A stretch of DNA of 64,000 bases from Devosia riboflavina (GCF_000743575.1 NZ_JQGC01000003.1:124001-188000), one strand, 5' to 3'; positions 1-9,186 are shown, numbered from the stretch's first letter. The notes: generated from the letters alone by a model not told the origin. Translations and numbers: made by a program.

Positions 1-952
1 CGAAGGCGGAAAACACCGTCTTGAGATCAATCGGCTTTCCGGTCTCGACGTCAAAATTGTAGCTGTCGATGTGATTATAGGGATGCGCCCCGGTGCACCA
101 CAGGCTCCCCGATTGCACCCAGCTCACCAGTCTTGGCGAGGCATAGCTCAGCGTCACCAGCTCGCCGTCATAGTCGCCCAGCGTGCCGCCCGTCCCGGTC
201 ATATATTCGCCCTTGCCATAGGAGGCATAGCGGAAGGCCAGGCAATCGAAGGCTGCAAGGGTCATGCGGCCATGCCGCTCGGCGAGAATGGCATTGACCT
301 TGTCCACCGGCGAACCATCGGCAAAGCCCGTCACCCGCGGAAAGGCGAATTTCGTGCGCGGATCCACGACATCGCGAAAGCTCGCGCCGCCGAGCGTCTG
401 TTCCGGCCCCTCCTCAAAGGCCGTTTCGAGGAGGCTCATTTCATAAGGCGCCGCGCTCCAGTTGAGTCCGGCGCCATCCTGGAAACCGAGGGCGGCGGAT
501 CGATCGTGGAGGCCAAAGGGCGTTGGCACCTCGGACGGGTCGAGGTCGCGCCAGGCGAGCACTTCGAGGGTCAGATCGACGGTTTTAGCCTTGCCGTCCA
601 GCGCCGCGCGCGTCCCCGTCGCGATATACTCTTCCGGGTCATAGGTCAGCGTCCAGACCGCAGCCAGCGGCGGATCGACCGCATTGCCGGCGTCATCGGT
701 CCGGCAGGTGGTTTCGTCGCATGGCGCTTCCTCGTGGAGCGTAAAGGCATTGCCCTCCTGCGAAACGGCGAGCAGCGGCACGTCGCCACCGGTATCTTTG
801 TAGGTATATCGACCCACAACCGGCCCGCTTTTGGCATCGGTCAGTTCAACGAGAATCTCACGCCCATTGAGCGTGCCCATAAAAGTTCTGACCTCGTCGC
901 CCAGAGCGGGCGTGGCAGCGAACAAAGCGAGCAGAATAGCGGCGTGGCGCAT
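1..952 (-). CDS. Secreted DUF3298-type protein (3' end beyond window)
   Basis: Read on the complementary strand from an ATG at 952, open without a stop to base 1, so the C-terminus lies outside. The N-terminus MRHAAILLALFAATPALG is a short cleavable signal peptide, so the product is probably periplasmic. About 317 residues are visible. Near residues 285-315 the string CTGAHPYNHIDSYNF followed by DVETGKPIDL matches the conserved GAHP...FD..TGK..L segment of the DUF3298/RsiV-like domain, which supports the family call; its biochemical role is not established. A GAGG ribosome site precedes the start. It lies 55 bases after the acyltransferase-like gene on the same strand and may be the last member of a recQ-led transcript. 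Confidence 0.75.
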   Translation of the reverse strand, partial: MRHAAILLALFAATPALGDEVRTFMGTLNGREILVELTDAKSGPVVGRYTYKDTGGDVPLLAVSQEGNAFTLHEEAPCDETTCRTDDAGNAVDPPLAAVWTLTYDPEEYIATGTRAALDGKAKTVDLTLEVLAWRDLDPSEVPTPFGLHDRSAALGFQDGAGLNWSAAPYEMSLLETAFEEGPEQTLGGASFRDVVDPRTKFAFPRVTGFADGSPVDKVNAILAERHGRMTLAAFDCLAFRYASYGKGEYMTGTGGTLGDYDGELVTLSYASPRLVSWVQSGSLWCTGAHPYNHIDSYNFDVETGKPIDLKTVFSAF

Positions 953-1007
953 GGCGGATCTCCTCGCCCTCCATACCATGGCGCCCTGAACCGCGGCTGA
1001 AGATTTG

Positions 1008-2000
1008 TTATTGCGCGGGAGCGTCCAGCAGTTCGGGATAGATCAGCGCCGAACACTGGCGGTTGTTTTCGTCGAGTTTTGTCTGCTGCTCCGGGCTCAG
1101 CACGCCGGTATAGACCGCGTCCCACAGATCGTCCTCGTCGAGCCCTTCGAGCCCGCACTGGCAATAGGTGGTGCACATCTCCGCCGAAGTGCCGGCGCTT
1201 TCACACGTCGATTGGCACGAGCGCAAAAAGTCGGCTTCGCGCAAAGTGTTCTGCGTCCCCAAAAACATGGAGAGCGGCACGATCACCGCCAACAGGATGG
1301 GCTGGTGGATCAAATAGAAGGGCAGGCTCCAGCGCCCCAGAAAGGCAAAGGCGCGCGGCACTTTTCCCTTGGGCTGAATGGTCGCCAGTTTGGGCAGCAG
1401 CGCGACCTTGCCGAGCCGCGTCGCCAGGACACCAATCAGCACCGCCCCGAACCAGGGAAAGACCGGCACGAGATCATTGGTAATGGGCGGCACGACCCAG
1501 AAGCCGAGCCAGGAGAAAATCTTCTCGTCGAAGAGGATATTGGCAAAGAAGAAGGGCGGCAGGATGAAGGCCAGCGCCACCACCGCCACGACCACCACCG
1601 GCACGAAGAGAAACGGCAGCGCCATCAGCATGAAGAGCGCAATGGCATGCAGCACCCCGAAATAGACGAAGCTTTCCGGGAAGGCGATCAGCGTGCCCAC
1701 GGTGATCGCCACTGCCCCACCAAAGGCAAAAAGCCAGCGCCGCCAGAAACTCTTCCAGCGTATCCCCTCGCCATGCCCAAGCACCAGGCCCACACCGACG
1801 AGGAACAAAAAACTGGCAAGGATCGAGCGGGCAAAGAACACCCAGCGCGGGTCGAAACCCACATCGGCCGGCAAGAACCCAAAATACCATAGGTCCCAGC
1901 AGAGGTGGTAAAACGCCATGGCCAGAATGGCGACGCCGCGGGCAATGTCGATAACCGGCAGGCGCTGCCGACTGCTCGGAGACACCTCAGGCTCCAGCAT
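1008..2000 (-). CDS. Heparan-alpha-glucosaminide N-acetyltransferase-like (DUF1624) membrane protein
   Basis: About 330 residues with roughly eight hydrophobic helices. The opening [20 protein letters not shown] is the hallmark of the DUF1624/HGSNAT acyltransferase family (conserved D-x-x-R-G and a membrane His). Family members are thought to move acetyl or acyl groups across the membrane onto sugars; the bacterial substrate is unknown. After the last helix (about residue 250) there is a hydrophilic tail with about seven cysteines, including a TYCQCG cluster, which is unusual for an inner-membrane enzyme. I chose the ATG at 2000 over an in-frame TTG six bases upstream. The start overlaps the end of recQ by 14 bases, implying translational coupling. 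Confidence 0.75.
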   Translation of the reverse strand: MLEPEVSPSSRQRLPVIDIARGVAILAMAFYHLCWDLWYFGFLPADVGFDPRWVFFARSILASFLFLVGVGLVLGHGEGIRWKSFWRRWLFAFGGAVAITVGTLIAFPESFVYFGVLHAIALFMLMALPFLFVPVVVVAVVALAFILPPFFFANILFDEKIFSWLGFWVVPPITNDLVPVFPWFGAVLIGVLATRLGKVALLPKLATIQPKGKVPRAFAFLGRWSLPFYLIHQPILLAVIVPLSMFLGTQNTLREADFLRSCQSTCESAGTSAEMCTTYCQCGLEGLDEDDLWDAVYTGVLSPEQQTKLDENNRQCSALIYPELLDAPAQ

Positions 2001-3837
2001 AGCCAATTACCACCGCCAGAAAGGCCTCGCCATAACGGTCGAGCTTGCCCTGCCCAACGCCGGGCAGATTGAGCATGTCATGCGGATGCGTCGGCCGCGC
2101 CAGCGCCATGGCACGCAAAGTCGCATCGTGGAAAATCACATAGGGCGGCACGCCCTGGCTCTTTGCAATTTTCAGCCGTTCAGAGCGCAAGGCGTCGAAA
2201 AGCCCCTGCGCGCTTTCCGGCAAGTTGACCGCCTTGGTGAGCTGCCGACGGACTTCCACGGCCTTCTTCGGCCGGTCCTTCCTCAGGGTCACGCTTTTTT
2301 CGCGCTTGAAGACGGCTCGCGCCGCCTCGCCCAGCGTGAGGGCGCCGTGATTGGCATGGTCGACGACAATCAGCCCCATGGCCGTCAATTGCCGCAGCAC
2401 CGATTGCCAGGATTTTGCATCAAGCTCTCGCCCCTGGCCGAAGACCGGCTGGTTCTGGTGCCCAAAGCGCTGAACCTTCTCGGTCTCCTTGCCCACCAGC
2501 ACATCGATCACATGCGCCGCGCCAAAGCGCTGCCCGGTGCGATAGATCGCGGCAAGACCCTTGATCGCCGCCTCGGTGCCGTCCCAGCTTTCAACGGGTG
2601 AGCGGCAGGTATCGCAATTGCCGCAATTGCCGGCATGCGCCTCGCCGAAATGATTGAGGATGGCCTTGCGCCGGCATTCCGCCGTCTCGCAGACGCCCAA
2701 GAGCGCATTGAGCTTGCCGTGTTCGAGGCGTTTCACCTCGTCCGGCGCCCCGCCCTCGTCGATCATGCGCCGGCGCTGCACCACATCGGCCATGCCATAG
2801 CTCATCCAGGCATCGGCCGGCTGTCCGTCGCGCCCGCCGCGTCCGGTCTCCTGGTAATAGGCCTCAATCGAAGACGGCAGATCCATATGCGCGACATAGC
2901 GCACATCCGGCTTGTCGATGCCCATGCCGAAAGCCACGGTCGCGACCAGGCACAGACCTTCTTCCTTGAGGAACGCATCCTGGTTGGCGCTCCGCAACTC
3001 CGCCGACATGCCCGCATGATAGGGCAGCGCCCTGATCCCCTTGCCCGAGAGATACTCGGCCATGTCCTCGACCTTGGCGCGGCTGAGGCAATAGACGATG
3101 CCGCTCTCGCCCTTGTGGCCCGAGAGGAAATCCAGCAACTGCTCGCGCGGCTTGTCGCGCTCGACGATGGAATAGGAAATGTTCGGCCGGTCGAAACTGG
3201 TCGTAAAAACCTTGGCCTGCTCGAGCCCCAGCCGCTCGATGATATCTTCGCGCGTCGTCGGGTCCGCCGTCGCCGTCAGCGCGATGCGCGGCACGCCGGG
3301 AAACAGTTCGACGAGATGGATGAGCTCGCGATATTCCGGCCGGAAATCGTGCCCCCACTGGCTCACGCAATGAGCCTCGTCGATGGCAAAGAGCGCGATA
3401 TCGACGCCCGAAAGCATATTGGCAAAACCCGGCGTTGCCACCCGTTCCGGCGCCACATAGAGAAGGTCCAGTTCCCCCGACCGCAACTGCCGGCGCACGA
3501 TACTTGCCTCTTCCGGCGACAGCGAGGAATTGAGCGCTGCCGCCGCCACGCCCGCCTGCTTCAACGCCTCAACCTGATCGCGCATCAGCGCAATCAGCGG
3601 CGACACGACGATGCCGACGCCCTGCCGGCAGATGGCCGGGATCTGGAAGCACATGGATTTGCCGGCACCGGTCGGGAACAGCACGACGGCGTCACCGCCG
3701 GCGACCAATTGATCGATCACCTGGTCCTGCTGGCCACGAAACTGCTTGTGCCCAAAGATATCGCGCAAAACCTCAAGCGGGGTCGGCCGCTCGGCGCGGT
3801 GCGGCGAAAACAGGTCAAATGAATCGAGTGCTTGCAC
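1987..3837 (-). CDS. recQ: ATP-dependent DNA helicase RecQ
   Basis: 616 residues, the usual length for bacterial RecQ, a 3'-5' helicase of the RecF recombination-repair pathway. Visible motifs: Walker A GAGKS (57-61), DEAH box (153-156) followed by [13 protein letters not shown], motif [12 protein letters not shown], the zinc-binding RQC cysteines (CETAECRR...NCGNCDTC) and a C-terminal HRDC domain ([20 protein letters not shown]). The start is GTG; a GAGAGG lies almost against it, closer than normal, and no better in-frame start is visible because the N-terminal residues before the helicase core are short. It is followed with overlap by the membrane acyltransferase-like gene. Confidence 0.95.
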   Translation of the reverse strand: MQALDSFDLFSPHRAERPTPLEVLRDIFGHKQFRGQQDQVIDQLVAGGDAVVLFPTGAGKSMCFQIPAICRQGVGIVVSPLIALMRDQVEALKQAGVAAAALNSSLSPEEASIVRRQLRSGELDLLYVAPERVATPGFANMLSGVDIALFAIDEAHCVSQWGHDFRPEYRELIHLVELFPGVPRIALTATADPTTREDIIERLGLEQAKVFTTSFDRPNISYSIVERDKPREQLLDFLSGHKGESGIVYCLSRAKVEDMAEYLSGKGIRALPYHAGMSAELRSANQDAFLKEEGLCLVATVAFGMGIDKPDVRYVAHMDLPSSIEAYYQETGRGGRDGQPADAWMSYGMADVVQRRRMIDEGGAPDEVKRLEHGKLNALLGVCETAECRRKAILNHFGEAHAGNCGNCDTCRSPVESWDGTEAAIKGLAAIYRTGQRFGAAHVIDVLVGKETEKVQRFGHQNQPVFGQGRELDAKSWQSVLRQLTAMGLIVVDHANHGALTLGEAARAVFKREKSVTLRKDRPKKAVEVRRQLTKAVNLPESAQGLFDALRSERLKIAKSQGVPPYVIFHDATLRAMALARPTHPHDMLNLPGVGQGKLDRYGEAFLAVVIGYAGA

Positions 3838-3893
3838 GCCTCTCTTGAATCACGCGACTCAATCGGGCGCAACACACCAATCACTTCTATCAC

Positions 3894-4211
3894 CTAGTGA
3901 TGAGCGTGGTGCTCGGCATTGCGTTTCCGCGTCGCCGCCGCCTTCTTGGCAGAAGCCGAGCGTTCGGCCGCGGAGCGGCTTGCCGAGGCCTTGCCACCCT
4001 TTTCGCCGCCCTTGTGCGCTGCCGGGTGGCCCGTCTCCTTGCCGCGACCGGAGCCCGATTTCTTGCCGCCGCCATCATCTTTGTTGACCGTGGCCCAAGC
4101 ACGGCGCTCGGCCTCTTCCTTGCCCACGCCCTTTTTCTCGTAGCCATCCTCGATGGCCGCCGCCTTGCGCTTCTGCTTGTCGGTGTAAGCGGATTTATCG
4201 CCCTGGGGCAT
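3894..4211 (-). CDS. Small Lys/Gly/Ala-rich basic protein
   Basis: 105 residues starting MPQGDKSAYTDKQKRKAAAI. The N-terminal half contains KKGVGKEEAERRAWATVNK, a pattern I recognise from short proteins of Hyphomicrobiales often labelled plasmid-stabilization or ChaB-like; the function is not established. The C-terminal half is low-complexity, rich in Lys, Gly, Ala, Ser and Arg, ending in a His-rich HHAHH. Such composition suggests nucleic-acid binding or a disordered stress protein, but that is inference. The ATG at 4211 follows a strong GAGAGGAGG, so the longer in-frame extension to 4319 is rejected. It stands alone between recQ and a repeat-containing gap. Confidence 0.75.
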   Translation of the reverse strand: MPQGDKSAYTDKQKRKAAAIEDGYEKKGVGKEEAERRAWATVNKDDGGGKKSGSGRGKETGHPAAHKGGEKGGKASASRSAAERSASAKKAAATRKRNAEHHAHH

Positions 4212-4436
4212 GTCTGCCTCCTCTCGTGAAAACACGAAGGCGTAGCGCGGGTGGGACAGAGGCTCGGCTGCCACTTCGTTGGCCGGGCGGGAAACCGGAA
4301 AAACCTGCCCGTTCCTCATACCACCGCGTCCGGTTGACGCGCGCTACCCTTCGCAAAGGGCCAACGGCGCGAGGTGGGTCTGGTTGCCGCCGTGGTGATC
4401 ACAATGCACTCGACGCAGTCCCACCCACCAGCCGCA

Positions 4437-4488
4437 ACCGAATTCGCATAGCGAATTCGGTGACACCTCCCCGTCGAGGGGAGGGTGC
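4437..4488. repeat. Palindromic repeat ACCGAATTCGC / GCGAATTCGGT plus adjacent hairpin
   Basis: Bases 4437-4461 form an 11-base inverted repeat around a 3-base loop. It is followed at once by a second C/G-rich hairpin (CACCTCCCC ... GGGGAGGGTG, about 4464-4488). The same palindrome and the preceding CCACCAGCC recur at 9187-9212, so this is a dispersed element. The rest of the 293-base gap 4212-4504 shows no gene. Confidence 0.6.
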
Positions 4489-4504
4489 CGCATCGAGTTC
4501 TGAA

Positions 4505-5053
4505 CTACTTCAGCGGCTTGCTCAAATAAGCCGATCCCCGCTCGACAAACCGCCAGGGCGTCTCGACACCCTTGGTGATGCCGATCCGCAATCCCGTCGC
4601 CACCTCACGCGGCGCCGTCGCCGCCAGCAGTTGAAACGGCGCCTCATCGAGCGCCAAGCCATTCTGCGTGAGATCAAGTCCCAGCGCCTCGGCCAGTTTC
4701 CCTGGCCCCGAACAGAGCTGCTTGTCGACCACCCCGCCCCGCCGCTGATGCATGGCGTCAAAACCCGCCGTCGGCCGCAGCGCCCGGATCAGGATGGCGC
4801 TACCCGGTTCGCAAACGAAATTCAGGCAAAAGTGAATGCCGTAGATCTTGTAGAGATAGGCATGCCCCGAGGGCCCGAACATGGCGAGATTGCGCGGCGT
4901 CGGCCCCCGAAAACTATGCGAAGCCGGATCGCTCTCGTCATAGGCTTCCACCTCGACGATTTCCCCGCCGACCCCATCAACCAGCAAGGTCGCGCCAATC
5001 AGCTCCGGCGCAACCTCCAAAACAGGTCGATCAAAAAAGTCGCGAGTGAGCAC
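4505..5053 (-). CDS. DNA-3-methyladenine glycosylase (AAG/MPG family)
   Basis: 182 residues from the GTG at 5053. This type of glycosylase excises alkylated and deaminated purines in base-excision repair. Family signatures are clear: VEVEAYDESDPASHSFRGPT (catalytic Glu region), TPRNLAMFGPSGHAYLYKIYG, the HFCLNFVCE strand and the SGPGKLAEALG segment. The N-terminus MLTRDFFDRPVLEVAPELIG matches the normal family start, which favours GTG 5053 over a frame extending to 5113 that would overlap the upstream gene. The start lies only a few bases after the stop of the D-threonine-aldolase-like gene, so it is probably the last member of the RidA-SDR-PLP transcript although its function is unrelated. 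Confidence 0.88.
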   Translation of the reverse strand: MLTRDFFDRPVLEVAPELIGATLLVDGVGGEIVEVEAYDESDPASHSFRGPTPRNLAMFGPSGHAYLYKIYGIHFCLNFVCEPGSAILIRALRPTAGFDAMHQRRGGVVDKQLCSGPGKLAEALGLDLTQNGLALDEAPFQLLAATAPREVATGLRIGITKGVETPWRFVERGSAYLSKPLK

Positions 5054-5057
5054 AGGC

Positions 5058-6119
5058 TCAGTCCACCCGCCCCCGCGCCGCCACCGGAACGGTCTCGAGC
5101 ACCTCGTCCCCACGCACCAACGTGACCGTGTCGAAGAGATTGCTCACCGGGCAGCAGTGATTGGGAATGATGCGGATGACATCGCCAATCTTCGGCTTTA
5201 CCGCACAAGCCGACACATCAAGCGTGCCATGCTCCTCGCTCAGCCCGACGATCTTCGCATCCGGGAAATCGACGACATAGCCATGCCCCTGCATGCCCAA
5301 GAGATCGCTGGTCAACGTCTTGGTCCCGGCATCGATAATCGCCCGCCCTTCTGTCGGCCGCGACACCACCGTCGCCAGCACCGTCAGCGCGCATTGCTCG
5401 AACGTCGCCGCGCCCGCCACGACCTGCGAGCGATCCATGTAGATATAGGTGCCCGGACGATATTCGGTCGCGACGCCGGCCTCGCTCATATGCCAGATGT
5501 CAGGCGTACCGCCCGTCGTGATCTCGGGCAGGCTAACTCCAGCACCGAGGAACAGCGCCTTGGCATCGGCCAGCCACTGCTGGGCTTCCTTATATTTTCC
5601 GGCCGCCGGATAGGTCATCAGCCCGGCAAATTTCAGCCCCGGCGCCGCGACAATCTTCTTCGCCATTTCCAGCGCCGCCTGCCCCGACTGCACGCCACAG
5701 CGACCCATGCCGGTATCGCATTCAACGAACACGCTCAGCGGCTTGCCGGCATCGACAAACGTCTCGGCCAGCCCCGCCACCGTCTCGGCGCTATCGGCGA
5801 CGACGCGAATGGTCACCCGGTCATGCAGCGCCTTCAGCCGTGCGCGCTTCTTCGCACCGATAATATTGAAAGTGAGCAAAAGATCGCTCAGCCCGGCATC
5901 GGCCATCACTTCGGCCTCGCCCAGCTTCTGCACCGTGATCCCCACCGCCCCCAGCTCCACCTGGCGCTTGGCAAAGCGCGGCAGCTTGTGGGTCTTGATG
6001 TGCGGCCGGAGTTTTATCCCTGCCTTGTCAGCCGCATCCTGCGCGTTTTTCAGGTTCGCTTCGACCTTGTCCAAATCGACAAGGACAACCGGGGTTTCGA
6101 GTTCAAGAATGGAGGTCAT
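5058..6119 (-). CDS. PLP-dependent D-threonine aldolase / D-serine dehydratase-like enzyme
   Basis: 353 residues of the alanine-racemase N-terminal barrel fold (fold type III). The PLP-lysine motif RPHIKTHK places the Schiff-base lysine at K42. The C-terminal IIPNHCCPVSNLF (H321, C322/C323) is the metal-binding His/Cys signature of the D-threonine aldolase / eukaryotic-type D-serine dehydratase branch. Either activity would act on D-beta-hydroxy amino acids. It overlaps the upstream SDR by ATGA, and a RidA-like deaminase precedes that. This fits a D-amino-acid catabolic set in which RidA hydrolyses enamine products; the exact substrate is inference. Confidence 0.85.
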   Translation of the reverse strand: MTSILELETPVVLVDLDKVEANLKNAQDAADKAGIKLRPHIKTHKLPRFAKRQVELGAVGITVQKLGEAEVMADAGLSDLLLTFNIIGAKKRARLKALHDRVTIRVVADSAETVAGLAETFVDAGKPLSVFVECDTGMGRCGVQSGQAALEMAKKIVAAPGLKFAGLMTYPAAGKYKEAQQWLADAKALFLGAGVSLPEITTGGTPDIWHMSEAGVATEYRPGTYIYMDRSQVVAGAATFEQCALTVLATVVSRPTEGRAIIDAGTKTLTSDLLGMQGHGYVVDFPDAKIVGLSEEHGTLDVSACAVKPKIGDVIRIIPNHCCPVSNLFDTVTLVRGDEVLETVPVAARGRVD

Positions 6120-6895
6120 TTGCCCCTCAACACTTCATCGACAAATCGCAGATTACCCGCCGTCAGCCCGGCATCGACCGGCAGCAGCGTGCCGGTAATG
6201 CCCGATGCTGCGTCGGAACAGAGGAACAGCGCCGCATTGGCCACCTCAACCGGCGTCACCATGCGCCCCAGCGGATAGTGCGGCAGCACATTATCAAGGA
6301 GGGTCGGATCAGCCGCCAGACGATGGTCCCAGGCCGGCGTCCGCACCGAGCCGGGTGCCACGACATTTGCGCGCACGCCCTCCGCCCCGCGCTCGACGGC
6401 AATGCCCTTGGCATAGGCGACCAAGCCCGCCTTCGCCGCCGAATAGGCGGGATTGCCATAGTGGCCCATGGCATTGACGGAGGAGATGAACACCAGCGCG
6501 CCACGACCCACCTTGCCCATGGCCGCAATGATCGGGTCGGTCAGCGCATAGGCGCCATTGAGATTGATATTGAGTTCGCTCGCCCAGACCTGGTCATCGA
6601 CCATGCCAAAATGCTCGGCCCGGGTGAAACCCACATTGGCCACCACGGCATCATAAACGCCATGCGCCGCAATATCCGCCGAAACCACCGCCCGCGTCCC
6701 TGCCATATCCGCCTGGTCGAACAGCACGTTTCGCACCAGCGGCAAGCCATCGAGCAGCCCTGCCTCGCGGTCAGCCCCGACCACACTGGCACCCGCCTCA
6801 TGAAACACAGCCACGAGCGACCGCCCGATGCCACCACCGGCCCCGGTGATGAGCACGGTCTTTCCGTCGAGCCGAAAGGGGGAGGTTTGCGTCAT
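6116..6895 (-). CDS. SDR family oxidoreductase
   Basis: 259 residues; classical short-chain dehydrogenase. TGAGGGIG (about 17-24) is the NAD(P) glycine motif, ADRE after strand 2 suggests NAD preference, and S138/S139, Y151 and K155 (YSAAK) form the catalytic set. The C-terminus VDAGLTAGNLRF is typical for the family. The ATG at 6895 follows GAGGGAA; the in-frame extension to 7021 reads through a dispersed repeat and is rejected. It is ATGA-coupled to the PLP enzyme downstream and lies after ridA-like, so it probably oxidises or reduces a hydroxy-acid in the same pathway. Substrate unknown. Confidence 0.88.
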   Translation of the reverse strand: MTQTSPFRLDGKTVLITGAGGGIGRSLVAVFHEAGASVVGADREAGLLDGLPLVRNVLFDQADMAGTRAVVSADIAAHGVYDAVVANVGFTRAEHFGMVDDQVWASELNINLNGAYALTDPIIAAMGKVGRGALVFISSVNAMGHYGNPAYSAAKAGLVAYAKGIAVERGAEGVRANVVAPGSVRTPAWDHRLAADPTLLDNVLPHYPLGRMVTPVEVANAALFLCSDAASGITGTLLPVDAGLTAGNLRFVDEVLRGK

Positions 6896-6926
6896 TGGAT
6901 TTCCCTCATTCAATCGGGGCTCTCCA

Positions 6927-7030
6927 CCCCCACCCTCAATCCCTCCCCACAAGGGGGAGGGAGGCGCTTGCCTCGATCTCCCGGTTCCTTCGTCTCCCTC
7001 CCCCTTGTGGGGAGGGATCAAGGGTGGGGG
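6927..7030. repeat. Long imperfect inverted repeat (REP-like element)
   Basis: Left arm 6927-6963 (starts CCCCCACCCTCAATCCCTCC) and right arm 6994-7030 are reverse complements with two mismatches in 37 bases, separated by about 30 bases. Each arm itself contains the palindromic core CCTCCCC-ACAA-GGGGGAGG. This has the form of a paired REP/BIME element and sits between the RidA-like gene and the SDR, where it could stabilise or attenuate mRNA. Confidence 0.75.
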
Positions 7031-7050
7031 TATCCGGCAAGCTCAGAACC

Positions 7051-7434
7051 TCACGGCCCCTTATACGCCACGCAGTCGATCTCGACCTTGCAGTCCACCA
7101 TCATGCGACTCTGCACGCAGGCGCGGGCCGGCGGATGCTCGCCAAAATAGCTCTTGTAGACGCCATTAAAACTCCAGAAATCCCGCGGGTCGTCGAGCCA
7201 CACGCCGACGCGCACGATGTGTTCCGGGCCATAACCAGCCTCTTCCAAAATCGCGAGCACATTCTTGATCGTCAAATGCGTCTCCTCGACGATCCCACCC
7301 CGAACGATCTCCCCATCCTTCATCGCCACCTGGCCGGAAACATAGAGAAAGCCGCCGGCTTCCACGGCACGGGCGAAAGGCAGGTTCTGGCCACCGGCGC
7401 CGGATTTTTCCGCACCATAACGCTTGATGGGCAT
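7051..7434 (-). CDS. RidA family protein (reactive enamine/imine deaminase-like)
   Basis: 127 residues, normal for YjgF/YER057c/UK114 proteins, which form trimers and hydrolyse 2-aminoacrylate-type enamines released by PLP enzymes. The substrate arginine (PPARACV, R104) and the glutamate of KVEID (E118) that characterise the active RidA subgroup are present. The ATG at 7434 follows GAGGAGGG; the frame extension to 7527 has no ribosome site. It is first in the minus-strand group RidA-SDR-PLP enzyme-glycosylase, and divergent from an M81 peptidase. The neighbourhood supports a detoxifying or pathway role next to the D-amino-acid enzyme. Confidence 0.88.
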   Translation of the reverse strand: MPIKRYGAEKSGAGGQNLPFARAVEAGGFLYVSGQVAMKDGEIVRGGIVEETHLTIKNVLAILEEAGYGPEHIVRVGVWLDDPRDFWSFNGVYKSYFGEHPPARACVQSRMMVDCKVEIDCVAYKGP

Positions 7435-7630
7435 GAGGCCCTCCTCTGAGGCAAAATGAAATTCTATTACTCTTTTGGCGCAGGATTGGCCGAAAATATA
7501 CCCAAAACCACGGCCAGTGGCCCCCAAGAATGTAAATTTCTTACGTGAAGCCCTGCAAACGATATGCTAGTGTCACAATCGCCGACCTCTCTTTCGGCAC
7601 CTTCATTCGTTCATTTGCTGGAAGCTTCTC
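7435..7630. promoter_or_regulatory. Divergent intergenic region, RidA group / M81 peptidase
   Basis: 196 AT-richer bases separate two divergent starts (ATG 7434 minus, GTG 7631 plus), so promoters for both must lie here. I see no convincing palindrome and cannot assign boxes with confidence. No regulator gene is adjacent. Confidence 0.4.
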
Positions 7631-9088
7631 GTGCGCGTTTTCACAGCCGCCCTCGCCACCGAGACCAATACCTTTTCTCCCATCGCCGTCGACAAGCGCG
7701 CCTTCGAAGCTTCGCTCCATGCCGGCCCCGGCGAACATCCGGCGACCCCGACCCTTTGCACCGCCCCGATCACCGTCGGCCGCGAAGTCTGCGCGAGGGA
7801 AGGTTGGACCCTGATCGAAGGCAGCGCCTCCTGGGCTGACCCAGCCGGCCTTGTCGCCCGCACCACCTATGAAGAGCTGCGCGACGCTATTCTGGACCAG
7901 CTCCGCGCCGCGATGCCCGTCGATGGCGTCGTCCTCGGCCTCCACGGCGCCATGGTCGCGCAGGGCTATGACGATTGCGAAGGCGATATTCTCTCCCGCG
8001 TGCGCGAAATCGTCGGCCCCGACGTCCTCGTCTGTGCCGAACTCGACCCCCATAGCCACCTGACGAAGAAGCGCGCCGAAGCCGCCGATTTCTTCGTCTA
8101 TTTCAAGGAATTCCCGCATACCGACTTCGTCGATCGCGCTAGGGATCTCTGGGACATCGCCGCCCGCGCCCTCAAGAGTGAGGTCAAGCCGGTTATGACC
8201 GTCTTTGATTGCCGCATGATCGACGTCTTCCCGACCTCGCGCCAGCCGATGCGCGGCTTCGTCGACAAGCTGATGGCGCTCGAAAAGTCCGAGCCGGGTC
8301 TTTTGTCCCTTTCCGTCGTCCATGGCTTCATGGCCGGCGACGTGCCCGAAATGGGCACCAAGGTGCTTGCGATCACCGACAACGACCCCGAAAAAGGCGC
8401 CGCCCTTGCCGAGAAACTCGGCCGCGAACTCTTTGCCATGCGCGGCACCACAATGGTGGCGCAGGTCGATGAAAAGACCGCCGTCGACGCCGCCCTCGCG
8501 GCGACAAAGGGGCCAGTCGTCGTCGCCGACGTCTGGGACAATCCCGGTGGCGGCACGGCGGGCGATGCCACCGTGCTCCTCGCCGAATTCATTGCCCGCG
8601 GCGCCACCGACGTCGCCGTCGGCACCATCTGGGACCCAATCGCGGTTCAGATCTGCTTTGCCGCCGGCGAAGGCGCCGAAATCCAGCTCCGCTTCGGCGC
8701 CAAATCGGCGCCCGATACCGGCAGCCCCATCGACAAGCGCGTCACCGTCAAAAAACTCGTCCGCGACGCCGAAATGCGCTTCGGCGAAAGCTTTGCCCCC
8801 TTTGGCGACGCAGCCTGGATTCACTTCGACGGCATCGACGTGATCCTCAACTCAACCCGCGCCCAAAGCTTCGACCCGAGCCTCTATTCGGCATTGGGCA
8901 TCGATCCAAAGTCGCGAAAAATCCTTCTTATTAAGTCGACCAACCACTTCTACGACTCGTTCTCGAAAATCGCCTCCGAGATCATCTACTGCTCAGCCGG
9001 CAAGCCCTACCCCAACCGCCCCGCGGAAACGAACTACCGCAAGGCCCGCAAGGACATCTGGCCGATGGTCGAAAACCCCTGGTTTTGA
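7631..9088 (+). CDS. M81 family metallopeptidase (MlrC-type)
   Basis: 485 residues, similar to the microcystinase-C (MlrC) family of zinc enzymes; most members lie in catabolic loci and their natural substrates are unknown. Family features: N-terminal ALATETNTFSP, VLGLHGAMVAQG, the putative zinc residues D139 and H141 (ELDPHSH) and H163 (EFPHTD), and the C-terminal MlrC domain beginning around DVWDNPGGGTAGDAT. The start is GTG at 7631 with a modest GGAAG upstream. It is divergent from the RidA-led group. A second, clearly diverged paralogue lies at 20587-22020. Followed by a hairpin repeat at 9102-9126 that may terminate it. Confidence 0.88.
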   Translation: MRVFTAALATETNTFSPIAVDKRAFEASLHAGPGEHPATPTLCTAPITVGREVCAREGWTLIEGSASWADPAGLVARTTYEELRDAILDQLRAAMPVDGVVLGLHGAMVAQGYDDCEGDILSRVREIVGPDVLVCAELDPHSHLTKKRAEAADFFVYFKEFPHTDFVDRARDLWDIAARALKSEVKPVMTVFDCRMIDVFPTSRQPMRGFVDKLMALEKSEPGLLSLSVVHGFMAGDVPEMGTKVLAITDNDPEKGAALAEKLGRELFAMRGTTMVAQVDEKTAVDAALAATKGPVVVADVWDNPGGGTAGDATVLLAEFIARGATDVAVGTIWDPIAVQICFAAGEGAEIQLRFGAKSAPDTGSPIDKRVTVKKLVRDAEMRFGESFAPFGDAAWIHFDGIDVILNSTRAQSFDPSLYSALGIDPKSRKILLIKSTNHFYDSFSKIASEIIYCSAGKPYPNRPAETNYRKARKDIWPMVENPWF

Positions 9089-9101
9089 GCCGGCCATAGG
9101 C

Positions 9102-9126
9102 AAAATCGCTCCAGTGGAGCGATTTT
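9102..9126. repeat. Dispersed hairpin AAAATCGCTCC / GGAGCGATTTT
   Basis: Perfect 11-base inverted repeat with a 3-base loop, ending in TTTT on both strands. It lies 14 bases after the M81 stop and could act as a terminator. The same hairpin with similar flanks (GGCC...GGC before, TTTTAGG...AAGGCCAT after) recurs in inverse orientation at 14099-14123, so it is a mobile-type small repeat. Confidence 0.65.
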
Positions 9127-9186
9127 AGGCGAAAAGGCCATGAGAGCTGCGCTCGAATGGCGGGCCATGGGGAGCCACCAGCCCCA

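Noticed and set aside
7541..8824. 427-codon minus-strand frame opposite the first M81 gene
   Set aside because: Gly/Asp/Ala-rich shadow of the plus-strand M81 coding sequence; no family motif, no ribosome site.
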